Position numbers and translations under genes: made by a program. A stretch of DNA of 64,000 nt from Desulfobaculum xiamenense (GTDB lineage Bacteria; Desulfobacterota; Desulfovibrionia; Desulfovibrionales; Desulfovibrionaceae). The notes beneath the pieces are model-generated. The model was not told the DNA's origin. It saw nothing but the letters and a program-made list of their open reading frames with translations, and searched no databases. Positions 34,493 through 43,248 of the stretch are shown piece by piece; position 1 is the first letter of the stretch, and each line of letters begins with the position of its first letter. Where the stretch lies: the NCBI RefSeq assembly GCF_011927665.1, contig NZ_JAATJA010000002.1:992001-1056000 (forward strand), in the 5' to 3' direction.

Positions 34493-34722
34493 GCTGCGCG
34501 GGGTATGGCCTTCGGCGACCGGGGCGCTGCCCCGGACCCGGTCAAGGGCCGTGGGCCCTTAACAATCCCAACTAGGGCTTTGTCGTGCAAAGCCGAACGG
34601 TTTGCCATGGGCACCCACGCAGATCGCATATCGGGGGTCCAGGGGGCCAGCGGCCCCTTGGCTGGCGGAGCCTACGTCTTGCATGGGGCAGTGAACGATA
34701 CAGCTGGGCACAGCGACGAGGC
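34493..34722 (-). repeat. Intergenic repeat element, copy D
   Basis: Second tandem copy, 230 bp, same orientation as C and E. The three hairpins are kept. It joins copy E with only six bases between them. Confidence 0.9.
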
Positions 34723-34728
34723 GGAAAC

Positions 34729-34962
34729 CGCTGCGCGGGGCATGGCCTTCGGCGACCGTGGCTCTGCCCCGGCCCCGGTCAAGGGCCGTGGGCCCTTAAC
34801 AATCCCAACTAGGGCTTCGTCGTGCAAAGCCGACCGGCTTGCCAAGGGCACCCACGGATATCGCATATCGGGGGTCCAGGGGGCCAGCGGCCCCTTGGCT
34901 GGCGGAGCCTACGTCTTGCATGGGGCAGTGAACGATACAGCTAGGCACAGCGACGAGGCGGA
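34729..34962 (-). repeat. Intergenic repeat element, copy E
   Basis: Third tandem copy, 234 bp. H1 and H2 are intact; H3 has one mismatch. It ends 6 bp before the qmoD terminator. Confidence 0.9.
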
Positions 34963-34967
34963 AGACG

Positions 34968-35001
34968 AAAAAAGGCCCGGATCGCAAAGCGATCCGGGCC
35001 T
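34968..35001 (-). terminator. Terminator of the apr-qmo gene string
   Basis: A 13-bp perfect stem (AGGCCCGGATCGC with its complement, AAA/TTT loop) is followed on the minus strand by six Ts. It sits 27 bp past the qmoD stop and closes the aprBA-qmoABCD cluster. Confidence 0.95.
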
Positions 35002-35027
35002 GAAGCAACGGAATTGGCTGTGGCGAA

Positions 35028-35705
35028 TTAGAAGCCGAAGCCGTCGCCGCCGTCGGTACCGAAACCGAAGTCGGCGGAGACTTCGCCGGGGGAGTCGACG
35101 GCACCTGCGTCGGCAGCGCCGGAGGCAGCGGCCTCACCGGCGGCACCTGCGGCACCTGCGGCGGTGGTGACCACGCCGTGCTTGATGACTTCCTCGATCT
35201 TGGCGAGCAGGCTGTCGACCTTACCGACGTAGGAGTCGATCTGGCCTTCGGAGACCTGGAGTTTCTTCTCGCCAGCGCCGAGCTGGGCCTCGTAGGTGGT
35301 GACCTTGGCGGAGGCTTCCTTCAACTTGGCCTGCGTGTCGGAGAGCTGCTTCTGAAGATCGGAGATCTTGGAGGCCTGCTCCTTGTTCTTGGCCTGCACG
35401 TCCTGCAGCTGAGCCACGACCTTGGCGAGCATGTCGCAGGTGTCGGCGGGCAGGGGCAGCACGGAAACGTGGGAGCCGAACTTGTCGGCGTGGCCCTTGA
35501 TTCCGGTCAGCTCGGGATTCTGTTCGTAGATCCAAGCCTTGGCCATTGCGGCGGCGAAGGGCTCGGACGTGGCGTCGATGGACATTCCGGTCATGAAGCC
35601 CAGAAGCTCGCGGATACCGGAACGGTTGGCATCATACTCTTCGCCGGTGAGGTACGCGGCGAACGTGGACATGGGGAAAACCTTGCGGTCAACGCTCTCA
35701 GCCAT
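35028..35705 (-). CDS. qmoD: QmoD-type protein (promoter-distal gene of the qmo operon)
   Basis: The 225-residue product corresponds by position and general form to the conserved gene after qmoC in Desulfovibrio (DVU0851-type). It has a globular N-terminal half (DRKVFPMSTFAAYLTGEEYDANRSGIRELLGFM), a predicted coiled coil at about 100-165 (QLQDVQAKNKEQASKISDLQKQ and following), and a low-complexity tail rich in Ala, Gly and Asp ending FGFGTDGGDGFGF. No signal peptide. The function is not established, though its conservation in the operon suggests a role in AprAB-Qmo electron transfer. The ATG at 35705 has a perfect AGGAGG site. Confidence 0.88.
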   Translation of the reverse strand: MAESVDRKVFPMSTFAAYLTGEEYDANRSGIRELLGFMTGMSIDATSEPFAAAMAKAWIYEQNPELTGIKGHADKFGSHVSVLPLPADTCDMLAKVVAQLQDVQAKNKEQASKISDLQKQLSDTQAKLKEASAKVTTYEAQLGAGEKKLQVSEGQIDSYVGKVDSLLAKIEEVIKHGVVTTAAGAAGAAGEAAASGAADAGAVDSPGEVSADFGFGTDGGDGFGF

Positions 35706-35768
35706 GATAGCCTCCTTATGTGTCAAGGAAAGTCGTCTTTCTTTGGTTTAGTCAGTCAAGTCTGGAAC

Positions 35769-36944
35769 CTAGCTCAGCGGCACTCGCCCGATGCGCCTGG
35801 CGTAGATCAGGGCCACGGTGCGGTAGACCACGTGACCGAGCTTGGACCAGGGGAGGTAGGCGAAGAGCATCCACACGACCACCAGATGCAGGAAGTACAT
35901 CGGGTAGGCAAGGGTGGCGACGTCGGCCAGACGGAGCAGCTCGCTGAAGATGCCGGTGAGGCCGATGGCCCAGATGAGGCCGAGGAGGAACCAGTCGTAG
36001 TAGGAGGACTTGGTCTTCTTCTCGTCCTGATTCATGCGACGGCGGGTGAGCAGGGTCAGGCCGATGATCATCATCACGGCGCCAACGTTTGCGACCAGCT
36101 TGTGGGGAGCCCACAGCGGCAGCGGGGTGTGGCCGGCCGGGGAGATGAACTCGATGACCTTGCCGCCCCAGTGGCAGGTAGCGATGATGCCGGTGACGAC
36201 GGCCAGAGCCACGAAGCTGTAGAACAGCAGGAGGTGACCCTTGAACTTGTCCTTGTCGGCCTCGGTCTCTTCACCGCAGCTGGTGAAGTTGGTGTGACGA
36301 CCGATTTCGTTGAAAAGGACGTCCTTGATGCAGTCGATGATGCCGGGCTTTTCGTGAGCGCCGACGTAGTAGGTTCCCGGGATGGACTGGAAGGACTTGA
36401 TGAGCTTCGAGCAACCGAGAACGAACGAGGTGACCATGAAGAAGAAGGTCGTGCACATGATCGGGTCGATGGTGTAGTCGCCGGGGAAGACCTTGCCGAA
36501 GACGATGGTGCCTTCGGGGATGGTCAGGCCCGTGGTCAGGGACCACACGAACAGCCACAGCGCGACCGGGATGGCCACGAGGATGGGCAGGTACTTGGAG
36601 GAGCTCATCCACGTGCCGAGGATCTTCGGTTCGACGAGGTTCTTGTATGCCATGTTGCGCAGCGCGGAGAGCAGGTCACCGGGCTTGGCGCCACGGGGAC
36701 ACAGGTCCGAGCAGGTTCCGCAGTTGTGGCAGAGCCAGATGTCGATGTCGTTGACCAGCTTGTCCTTGAGGCCCCACTGCGCCCAGATCATTTCCTTGCG
36801 AGGATAGGGGGCGTCGGCCGGCGACAGGGGGCAGGCCACAGAGCAGGTTGCGCACTGATAGCACTTTTTGAGGGTGTCGCCACCCACCGACTGCAGCTCC
36901 TTGATGAACTGCACATCGGGTTCAATCCGTACAGCTTTCGACAT
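35769..36944 (-). CDS. qmoC: QmoC, membrane subunit of the quinone-interacting complex
   Basis: The 391-residue product fuses an HdrC-like ferredoxin part (CYQCATCSVACPLS and CHNCGTCSDLCPRGAKPGDLLSALRN, about residues 28-95) with an HdrE/cytochrome b-like membrane part of about six helices with several His (for example TCHWGGKVIEF, APHKLVANVGAV), which should bind heme b. It takes electrons from menaquinol and passes them to QmoAB. It lies 14 bp from qmoB and 63 bp from qmoD. A GGAGGAG site precedes the ATG. Confidence 0.96.
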   Translation of the reverse strand: MSKAVRIEPDVQFIKELQSVGGDTLKKCYQCATCSVACPLSPADAPYPRKEMIWAQWGLKDKLVNDIDIWLCHNCGTCSDLCPRGAKPGDLLSALRNMAYKNLVEPKILGTWMSSSKYLPILVAIPVALWLFVWSLTTGLTIPEGTIVFGKVFPGDYTIDPIMCTTFFFMVTSFVLGCSKLIKSFQSIPGTYYVGAHEKPGIIDCIKDVLFNEIGRHTNFTSCGEETEADKDKFKGHLLLFYSFVALAVVTGIIATCHWGGKVIEFISPAGHTPLPLWAPHKLVANVGAVMMIIGLTLLTRRRMNQDEKKTKSSYYDWFLLGLIWAIGLTGIFSELLRLADVATLAYPMYFLHLVVVWMLFAYLPWSKLGHVVYRTVALIYARRIGRVPLS

Positions 36945-36957
36945 GACGTATCTCCTC

Positions 36958-39213
36958 CTAGTAGCCCTTGAACGGGTTGGGGCCCTTTTCCAGAATCATG
37001 TTCTGGAACTCTTCGATCATCGCAGGAAGCTTGTCGTATTCGTCGATGGCGACCTGGTACTGTTCGACGCGGTCAGGCTCGACACCAAGGCGTTCGAGGG
37101 TTTCGGCGATGTTTTCCTTGCGGCGGTTGCAGATCTCGGAGCCCTTGACGAAGTGGCACTGGTAGTCGTCGCCGTACTTGCAGCCGAGCATCATCACGCC
37201 GTCAATGCCCTTGGACATCGCGTCGGCGACCCAGATGGCGTTGACGGAACCCAGGCAGCGCACGGGGAGGATACGGACGTAGGGGCTCCAAGTCTTTCCG
37301 CGCATGGCGGCCATGTCGAGGGCCGGGTATGCGTCGTTCTCGCAGGCGAGAACCACGATGCGGGGACCACCGGCATCCATGTCGTCCGGAACGTTGATGG
37401 CTTTGATCATGGAGCCGATCTGGTCGACGTTGTAGTTGTCGAAGCTGATGACGCGCTCCGGGCAGGCGCCCATGCAGGTGCCGCAGCGACGGCAACGGGT
37501 CGGGTTGGGCTTCGGCGTTCCGGTCTCGTCGTCGTCGAGTGCGCCGAAGGGGCATTCCTCGGTGCAGCGCTTGCACTGGGTGCAGCGCACGAAGTTGAAG
37601 ACCGGGTAGGTCAGGTCGCCCGAGCGGGGATGCACGGCCACGCCGCGGTTGGCGGACTCAATGCACTGGATCGCCTTGAGGGCGGCGCCAGCGGCGTCAT
37701 CCTCGGCGTTGTCCATGAACATGGGCTGACGCACGCAACCCGCTGCGTACACGCCGGTGCGGCGGGTCTCGTAGGGGAAGCAGATGTAGTTGGAGTCGCA
37801 GAAGCCGTCGAAGAGGTCGAGGTCCGGGAAGGCCGGGCCCTGACGGTACTTGAAGTTCATCACCGGATTCTTTGCCGTGGTGGGCACGATACCGGTGGGA
37901 ACGACGACCATGTCGACCTTCAGCTCGAAGTCCTGTCCGAGAAGGGTGTTGGCCACGGTGACCAGCAGGCTGCCATCGGTGTCTTCCTCGACGGAGACGA
38001 TGGTACCCTTGGTCAGCATCACGCCGGGGTTGTCCTGCGCGGCCTTGTAGTACTTCTCGTGGATGCCCTGAACGAGCATATCCTTGTAGATGATGTAGGC
38101 CTGACCGTCCGTGTACTGCTCGGTGACGTATCCGGCCTCCTTGAGGGAGATCACGGAGTTGACCGCGCTGGAGTAGGGCAGGTGGCGGGCGCTTTCGAGG
38201 TCAACGTGCTTGTGGGCCTTCTTGTCCTCGCCTTCTTCCTTGGCCTCATCCTCGACGGGTGCGGCGGGAGCCTTGGGCTTGAAGAGGTCGCTCGGCTCGG
38301 CCTTCTCAGTATTGAGCAGGAAGGCGACGCGCTTGGCGGGCTTGCCGTCGGAGGGGCGCAGCAGCTGGCCGTTCTTGGCCATTTCCTCGACGTCCCAAGT
38401 GGTGACGACGTTCTTGAAGCGTCCGTATCCGAGGGGTTCGAGGATGGAGGCATCCTGCGGCACCCAGCCGGTGGCCAGAACCACGGCACCGATCTTGTCC
38501 TCGGAGCCGTTGGAGAACTTGGCGGTGTAGGAACCCGGAGCGCCTTCCAGTGCGGCAATGGTGGTGCCGGTCATCACCTTGATGCGCGACTCGGCCTGCA
38601 CATCGGCGATGAGCTTCTCGATGCCGGTCTCGTGCGCTTCGGTGTAGGGATGGCAGAGCGGGATGGTCTTGTGCAGCTTCGCGGCGTGGCCGCCAAGCTC
38701 GGCTTCCTTCTCGATGAGAATGGTGTTGTAGCCAGCGCGCGCCGCGTGCAGCGCGGCATGCAGGCCGGTCCAGCCGCCGCCGACCACGAGGACGGTCTTC
38801 ACGGTCTCGATCTGCTCCGGCGCGGGGACACGCGTCTTCTGGAGCTTGATCACGCCCATGTTGATGTAGTCCTTGGCCATGAGCACCTTGGTCTCCTCGC
38901 CAGCTTCGGCGGGGCAGCACAGGGCACACTGTTCGCGAAGGTTCACGCGCTCGGAGGGGACGCTCTTTCCGAAGTCGAAGAACTCCCAGTCGATGCGGGG
39001 AGACGATCCGCAGACGAGCACGGCATCAATGGTGCCGGCTTCGATGTCCGCCTTGATCATCTTCACACCGTCCTCACCCGGCAGTACGGGGTGGGACGTG
39101 ACCACGGGGCATGCGGTAGCCCAGCGGGTCTTCACGAACTCGACCAGCGCCTCGATGTCGAAGTACTGGCCGATGCTTGATTCGTCGAAATAGACACCAA
39201 TTTTTTCGGCCAT
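36958..39213 (-). CDS. qmoB: QmoB, HdrA/MvhD-like flavin-iron-sulfur subunit
   Basis: The 751-residue product has an HdrA-like flavin domain (VLVVGGGWTGLHAALHAA at about 140), two 4Fe-4S motifs at about 543-585 (CTQCKRCTEECPFG and CRRCGTCMGACPERV) and a C-terminal MvhD-like domain (RCLGSVNAIWVADAM, LGCKYGDDYQCHF). A charged linker rich in Glu, Lys and Ala lies near residue 310. It works with QmoA and QmoC as the electron donor side to AprAB. It begins 7 bp after qmoA. Confidence 0.96.
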   Translation of the reverse strand: MAEKIGVYFDESSIGQYFDIEALVEFVKTRWATACPVVTSHPVLPGEDGVKMIKADIEAGTIDAVLVCGSSPRIDWEFFDFGKSVPSERVNLREQCALCCPAEAGEETKVLMAKDYINMGVIKLQKTRVPAPEQIETVKTVLVVGGGWTGLHAALHAARAGYNTILIEKEAELGGHAAKLHKTIPLCHPYTEAHETGIEKLIADVQAESRIKVMTGTTIAALEGAPGSYTAKFSNGSEDKIGAVVLATGWVPQDASILEPLGYGRFKNVVTTWDVEEMAKNGQLLRPSDGKPAKRVAFLLNTEKAEPSDLFKPKAPAAPVEDEAKEEGEDKKAHKHVDLESARHLPYSSAVNSVISLKEAGYVTEQYTDGQAYIIYKDMLVQGIHEKYYKAAQDNPGVMLTKGTIVSVEEDTDGSLLVTVANTLLGQDFELKVDMVVVPTGIVPTTAKNPVMNFKYRQGPAFPDLDLFDGFCDSNYICFPYETRRTGVYAAGCVRQPMFMDNAEDDAAGAALKAIQCIESANRGVAVHPRSGDLTYPVFNFVRCTQCKRCTEECPFGALDDDETGTPKPNPTRCRRCGTCMGACPERVISFDNYNVDQIGSMIKAINVPDDMDAGGPRIVVLACENDAYPALDMAAMRGKTWSPYVRILPVRCLGSVNAIWVADAMSKGIDGVMMLGCKYGDDYQCHFVKGSEICNRRKENIAETLERLGVEPDRVEQYQVAIDEYDKLPAMIEEFQNMILEKGPNPFKGY

Positions 39214-39219
39214 TGTGAA

Positions 39220-40458
39220 TTACCTCCCTCTCACGGTCTGGATGGCCTTCATGGCGGCGCCAGTGCCAGACTGAGCAGATTTCATGACGTCAAGCGGCTT
39301 CTTGGCGCAACCTGCCACGAAGATGCCTTTCTCTTCGTTGCCGGCGGCAAAGCCGTCTTCGTCCACGGAAACATCAAAGGGCAGCTGCTCTTCGGACAGG
39401 GTGGGCTGCATGCCGGTGGCAAGGACGACCATGTCGAAGGTCTCGTGGGACTTGGTACCCGCCACGGCATCCTCGACGGTGAGAATCACGCTTCCGTTCT
39501 CGCCCTGAACCGCATCGGCGACTTTGCCCTTGACCGTGTGGATATTCTCGTCTTCCAGCACACGGTTGCGGAACTTCTGGTAGCGGTCGGGGGTGCGCAG
39601 GTCGATGTAGAAGATGGTGACCTGGCAGTCGGGGTGCTGCTCGCGGACATAGGTGGCCTGCTTGAGGGAGGCCATGCAGCAGATGTAGGAGCAGTAGTTC
39701 AGGTGATTCTCGTCGCGGGAACCGGCACACTGCACGAATGCCACGCGCTTGGGTGCCTTGCCGTCGGAGGGGCGAACAATCTGGCCGCCGGTGGGACCAC
39801 TGGCGGAGGCCATGCGCTCCATCTGCATGTTGGAGACGCAGTTGACCAACTGGCCGGCACCGAGATTGGTCAGCTTGCTCATGTCGTAGGGCTTCCAACC
39901 GGTTGCGACGACGATGGAACCGACGGAGAGATCCACGGTCCTTTCCTCATCCTCGAGGTTGATGCCGTCGACTTCGGCCAGCTCTTCGAGCTCGGCCTTG
40001 GAACATTCGCCCTTTTCGAGGACGTAGCGGCTCGGGTATGCGAATGGCATATCCATATGCAGCGGCTTGCGCTTGCCAATGCCGAATTCGAAGTCGCTGG
40101 GAGTGGAGGCGGTGAGTTCGCCTGCGGCTTCGCTGAGGTCCACGCTGTTGGGAGCGGTGTAACGGGGCTTGATCTTCACGGTAACCGTGTAGTCGCCCTT
40201 GGAGCCGGAAACGGAAACCACTTCCGCCAGGGTGAAGATCTTGACCAGGGGGTTTTTCTTGATGCGCTGGAACTGAATCTCGAGACCGCAGGAAGGCGGG
40301 CAGAGCTTCGGAAAGTATTTATTGAGCTGAGAGACCCTTCCACCGAGGAACGGGGTTTTCTCGACAAGAAAAACCTCGTGGCCGACTTCTGCGGCTTCAA
40401 GGGCGGCCGTAATGCCGCTGAACCCGCCACCGACAACGAGCACGCTGTTGTTTGGCAT
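39220..40458 (-). CDS. qmoA: QmoA, HdrA-like flavoprotein subunit
   Basis: The 412-residue product is an HdrA-like FAD protein: NSVLVVGGGFSGITAALEAA at the start, LGGRVSQLNKYFPKLCPPSCG, and FVQCAGSRDENHLNYCSYICC, with FVAGCAKKPLDVMKS near the end. It belongs to the membrane-bound Qmo complex. A GGGAGG site precedes the ATG. It starts 148 bp after aprA; that gap holds two strong hairpins, so aprBA and qmo may be read in different amounts. Confidence 0.96.
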   Translation of the reverse strand: MPNNSVLVVGGGFSGITAALEAAEVGHEVFLVEKTPFLGGRVSQLNKYFPKLCPPSCGLEIQFQRIKKNPLVKIFTLAEVVSVSGSKGDYTVTVKIKPRYTAPNSVDLSEAAGELTASTPSDFEFGIGKRKPLHMDMPFAYPSRYVLEKGECSKAELEELAEVDGINLEDEERTVDLSVGSIVVATGWKPYDMSKLTNLGAGQLVNCVSNMQMERMASASGPTGGQIVRPSDGKAPKRVAFVQCAGSRDENHLNYCSYICCMASLKQATYVREQHPDCQVTIFYIDLRTPDRYQKFRNRVLEDENIHTVKGKVADAVQGENGSVILTVEDAVAGTKSHETFDMVVLATGMQPTLSEEQLPFDVSVDEDGFAAGNEEKGIFVAGCAKKPLDVMKSAQSGTGAAMKAIQTVRGR

Positions 40459-40495
40459 TTCAATCCTCCCTACGAAATCAGGTTCGGGCCAGTTT

Positions 40496-40558
40496 GAAAA
40501 ATGGCCTAACCCTGAACAAGGAAACCATTCGCAGCTGCTCAGGCTTAGACCATTTTTC
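40496..40558 (-). terminator. 20-bp stem-loop before qmoA (terminator-like, leaky)
   Basis: Arms at 40496-40515 and 40539-40558 pair over 20 positions with two imperfect pairs and a 23-base loop. On the minus strand the stem core is followed by ATTTTTC and preceded by GAAAAAT, as in an intrinsic terminator. One of the imperfect pairs is a G-U wobble only in the apr-qmo direction. Confidence 0.6.
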
Positions 40559-40565
40559 TGAGCAA

Positions 40566-40592
40566 GCGGCCGCGGGCAATGCCCGCGGCCGC
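40566..40592 (-). other. 12-bp perfect GC hairpin after aprA
   Basis: GCGGCCGCGGGC pairs with its exact complement around a 3-base loop, 14 bp after the aprA stop. No T tract follows directly, so it may be an mRNA 3'-end stabiliser or processing site rather than a terminator. Confidence 0.8.
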
Positions 40593-40606
40593 CGTTTCAG
40601 TAGTGT

Positions 40607-42601
40607 TTAGTCGGGGATGATCTGGTAGTAGGGCTTCTTGAACAGCACGGTCTCCTTCTTCTCGGGATCGTACTTGGAGTTCACGAAGCACTTCCACTTG
40701 GTGTCGTCCAGGCCCAGGAAGTCGCCGCGGTAGTAGAAGCCGGGGTAGCGGGACTCCTCGCGGAACCGGATGTGCTGCATGTGCAGGCGCACGGTCCACA
40801 GGCGGTGGTAGTTCTCCCAGCAGCGGAGCAGTTCGTGCAGGTCACGTGCGGCCAGCTTGAGGGAGTCCTCTTCCATCATCTGGAGCAGCCAGAAGCCGGT
40901 GTCCAGAAGAGCCTGAGAGGTGGTGTAGTAGGTGCCAACGCCACCGCCGTACTCATCGGTGCACTTAACGAGGCGCATCATGAAGTTCTTCGGGGTGATG
41001 TACTCGGGGTTCACCACGGGATCGGTGGAGGCGTCCTTGCCAGCCATGTAGTTGTAGTAAGGACGGTAGATCTCCTTCTTCAGGTCTTCAGCGGTCTCCT
41101 TGAGAGAGGGCTTGAAGTCCTTGTGATCCACGTACCAGCGCACCATCTGCTTGCCGACGATACGGCCTTCAGCGTGGGAGCCGGAGGAGAACTTGTGGCC
41201 GGAGGCGCCAACGCCATCAGCGCAGGTGAACAGGCCGTTGACGGTGGTCATGCGGTTGTAGACCTTGCCGTTGTCGGCGCGGACCTTGTAGTCCTCGGGC
41301 ACCCAAGCCTCGTCCGGACCGGAAACCCAGATGCCGCAGCAGCCGGAGTGGGAACCGAGCAGGTAAGGCTCGGTGGGCATGATCTCGGAGCCGCGCTCTT
41401 CAGGAGCGCAGTTCATGGCAGCCCACAGGTTGGCCTGGCCAACACACATGTCGAGGAAGTCTTCCCAAGCTTCGGCCTCGAGGTGCTTCTGCTCGGCGGG
41501 GGACATGGTGGCGAAGGAGGTCTGAAGGGCGGTCTTGGTGTCCATGAAGATGGGGCCGCGGCCTTCGCGCATTTCGCGGAGCATCATGTGGTTGCGCAGG
41601 CAGGTCGGGATGACGTTGCCCTTGGCGTAGCCACGATCCTCGTAGGGCTTGAGCATGGCGCGGTTGGTGGCGCAGTAGTCTTCACCCTTGTAGTTGGTAG
41701 CCTTGGCCTTGAAGAGCAGGAACCATGCGCCAACCGGGCCGTAGCCGTCCTTGAAGCGGGCGGGGACGAAGCGGTTTTCCATCATGGTCATTTCGGCGCC
41801 AACCTGAGCACACATGGTGTAGGTGGAACCGGCGTTCCAAACGGGGTACCAAGCGCGGCCCATGCCCTCACCAGTGGAGCGGGGGCGGTACACGTTAACG
41901 GCGCCGCCGCAGGCAACCACGGCGCAGTTGCACTTGAAGATGTGGACCTTGTTCTCGCGGGCGTTCAGAGCAACGGCGCCGGCGATGCGGTTGGGCTGGT
42001 TGGCGTCGAGGAGCATCTTCACGACGAAGATGCGCTCCATGTAGCGCTCCTCACCAAGGGCATTCTTCGCAGCCTCGGCCACGATGCACTTGTAGGACTC
42101 ACCGTTGATCATGATCTGCCAACGGCCGGAACGAACGGGCTTGGAGCCGGAACGGATGGAGCGGCCAGCGGCCTTGGCAGCGGCGCCGTCCATGTTCTTC
42201 TCGTTGTCGTCCTTGCACCACACGGGAAGGCCCCACTCTTCAAAGAGATGGACGGAGTCGTCGACGTGGCGGCCGAGGTCGTAGATCAGGTCTTCGCGGA
42301 CCAGGCCCATGAGGTCGGTGCGGACCATGCGGACGTAGTCGTCAGCATCGTTGTCACCGAGGTAGGTATTGATGGCGGACAGGCCCTGCGCAACGGCGCC
42401 GGAACGCTCGAGAGCGGCCTTGTCGAGGAGCAGGATCTTGGCTTCGGGGGCGAACTTGTCGGCCCAGGCAACGGCTTCGAACGCAGCGCCGCAGTTACCC
42501 ATGCCACCACCGATCAGGAGAATATCAACGTCACGTTCCTCAATGGTCGGCTCGGCAAGAGCGATTCCACGAGGGGCTTCTTTAACGGGAATCTTAGGCA
42601 T
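40607..42601 (-). CDS. aprA: Adenylylsulfate reductase alpha subunit
   Basis: The 664-residue product is the FAD-containing subunit of dissimilatory APS reductase, which reduces APS to sulfite and AMP. The flavin fold is clear (VDILLIGGGMGNCGAAFEA), and family blocks are present (SGAVAQGLSAINTYLG, CGIWVSGPDEAWVPEDY, SGHKFSSGSHAEGRIVGKQM). Full length, with no breaks. It follows aprB by 60 bp and has an AAGGAG site. It acts in the cytoplasm with AprB and receives electrons from Qmo. Confidence 0.98.
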   Translation of the reverse strand: MPKIPVKEAPRGIALAEPTIEERDVDILLIGGGMGNCGAAFEAVAWADKFAPEAKILLLDKAALERSGAVAQGLSAINTYLGDNDADDYVRMVRTDLMGLVREDLIYDLGRHVDDSVHLFEEWGLPVWCKDDNEKNMDGAAAKAAGRSIRSGSKPVRSGRWQIMINGESYKCIVAEAAKNALGEERYMERIFVVKMLLDANQPNRIAGAVALNARENKVHIFKCNCAVVACGGAVNVYRPRSTGEGMGRAWYPVWNAGSTYTMCAQVGAEMTMMENRFVPARFKDGYGPVGAWFLLFKAKATNYKGEDYCATNRAMLKPYEDRGYAKGNVIPTCLRNHMMLREMREGRGPIFMDTKTALQTSFATMSPAEQKHLEAEAWEDFLDMCVGQANLWAAMNCAPEERGSEIMPTEPYLLGSHSGCCGIWVSGPDEAWVPEDYKVRADNGKVYNRMTTVNGLFTCADGVGASGHKFSSGSHAEGRIVGKQMVRWYVDHKDFKPSLKETAEDLKKEIYRPYYNYMAGKDASTDPVVNPEYITPKNFMMRLVKCTDEYGGGVGTYYTTSQALLDTGFWLLQMMEEDSLKLAARDLHELLRCWENYHRLWTVRLHMQHIRFREESRYPGFYYRGDFLGLDDTKWKCFVNSKYDPEKKETVLFKKPYYQIIPD

Positions 42602-42661
42602 TGTAGTGCTCCTTAAGCTTTTTGTCTTTGTGAGGACAGCGCGTATCGCACTTGAACCTGA

Positions 42662-43147
42662 TTACAGGACGTCCTTGACGACGAAGGTCTTGTCGGCATC
42701 GGTCACGTCGAACTTCTTGCCGAGAGCTTCCTTAGGATCGGTCAGAGCGGTCTCGGTGAAGAGGAACTCGGTGTCCAGATCGCCGGTCACGGGCTTGCCG
42801 TCGAAGGGCTTGATGGAGCCTTCAGGGGTGGTGCGGATGGGGAACTTGAAGCGCTTCACGGAACCATTGCGGAACTTGACGGTCCACATGATGTCCTCGG
42901 AGGAGCGCAGCGGAATGGAGGTGCCGCCCATGGGAGCGAAGTCGGCGTAGGGGCGTGCGGTGATGGCGCCCTGGGGGCAGATCTTCACGCAGGAGTAGCA
43001 CTCCCAGCAAGCGTCGGGTTCCTGGTTGTAGGCCCTCATCTCCTCGGGGTCGAGGATCATCAGGTCGTTGGGGCAGATGTACATGCAAGCGGTCTTTTCG
43101 CCGCCTTTGCATCCATCGCACTTTGAGGGATCGACATAAGTAGGCAT
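42662..43147 (-). CDS. aprB: Adenylylsulfate reductase beta subunit
   Basis: The 161-residue ferredoxin subunit carries the two APS-reductase cluster motifs: CDGCKGGEKTACMYICPND (about 10-28) and CWECYSCVKICPQGAI (about 47-62). The C-terminal arm that wraps AprA follows. A GGAGG site precedes the ATG. It is the first gene of the aprBA-qmoABC-qmoD string, after a leader of up to about 290 bases with terminator-like structure. Confidence 0.98.
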   Translation of the reverse strand: MPTYVDPSKCDGCKGGEKTACMYICPNDLMILDPEEMRAYNQEPDACWECYSCVKICPQGAITARPYADFAPMGGTSIPLRSSEDIMWTVKFRNGSVKRFKFPIRTTPEGSIKPFDGKPVTGDLDTEFLFTETALTDPKEALGKKFDVTDADKTFVVKDVL

Positions 43148-43228
43148 AGTGAATCCTCCAACAAATTAGGGTTGAAACAACAACCATTCCTAAAACATCC
43201 CCACCGTAAGCGGAGGAGAATGAAAAAC

Positions 43229-43248
43229 AGGGAAGCACCGAGCCTCCC
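43229..43248 (-). promoter_or_regulatory. Terminator-like hairpin in the aprBA leader (attenuator candidate)
   Basis: The minus-strand RNA pairs GGGAGGC with GCUUCCC (one G-U) around UCGGU, followed by UGUUUUU. The plus-strand equivalent has an A-C mismatch, so the sense of aprBA is the better one. An upstream GCCTCCC (43380-43374) is exactly complementary to the 5' arm. Confidence 0.5.

Noticed and set aside
34209-34962. Tandem repeats read as a CRISPR array
   Set aside because: Units are about 230 bp, nearly contiguous and alike along the whole length, with no unique spacers. No cas genes are near.
34331-35170. A 279-codon plus-strand frame through the repeat array
   Set aside because: It only reads through three copies of the repeat and into the qmoD terminator and coding region. 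No ribosome site; composition follows the repeat.
36868-39180. A 770-codon open frame on the plus strand across qmoB
   Set aside because: It is the complement of qmoB, whose motifs are all in the other strand. Long antisense frames are expected at this GC content, and the translation has no family likeness.
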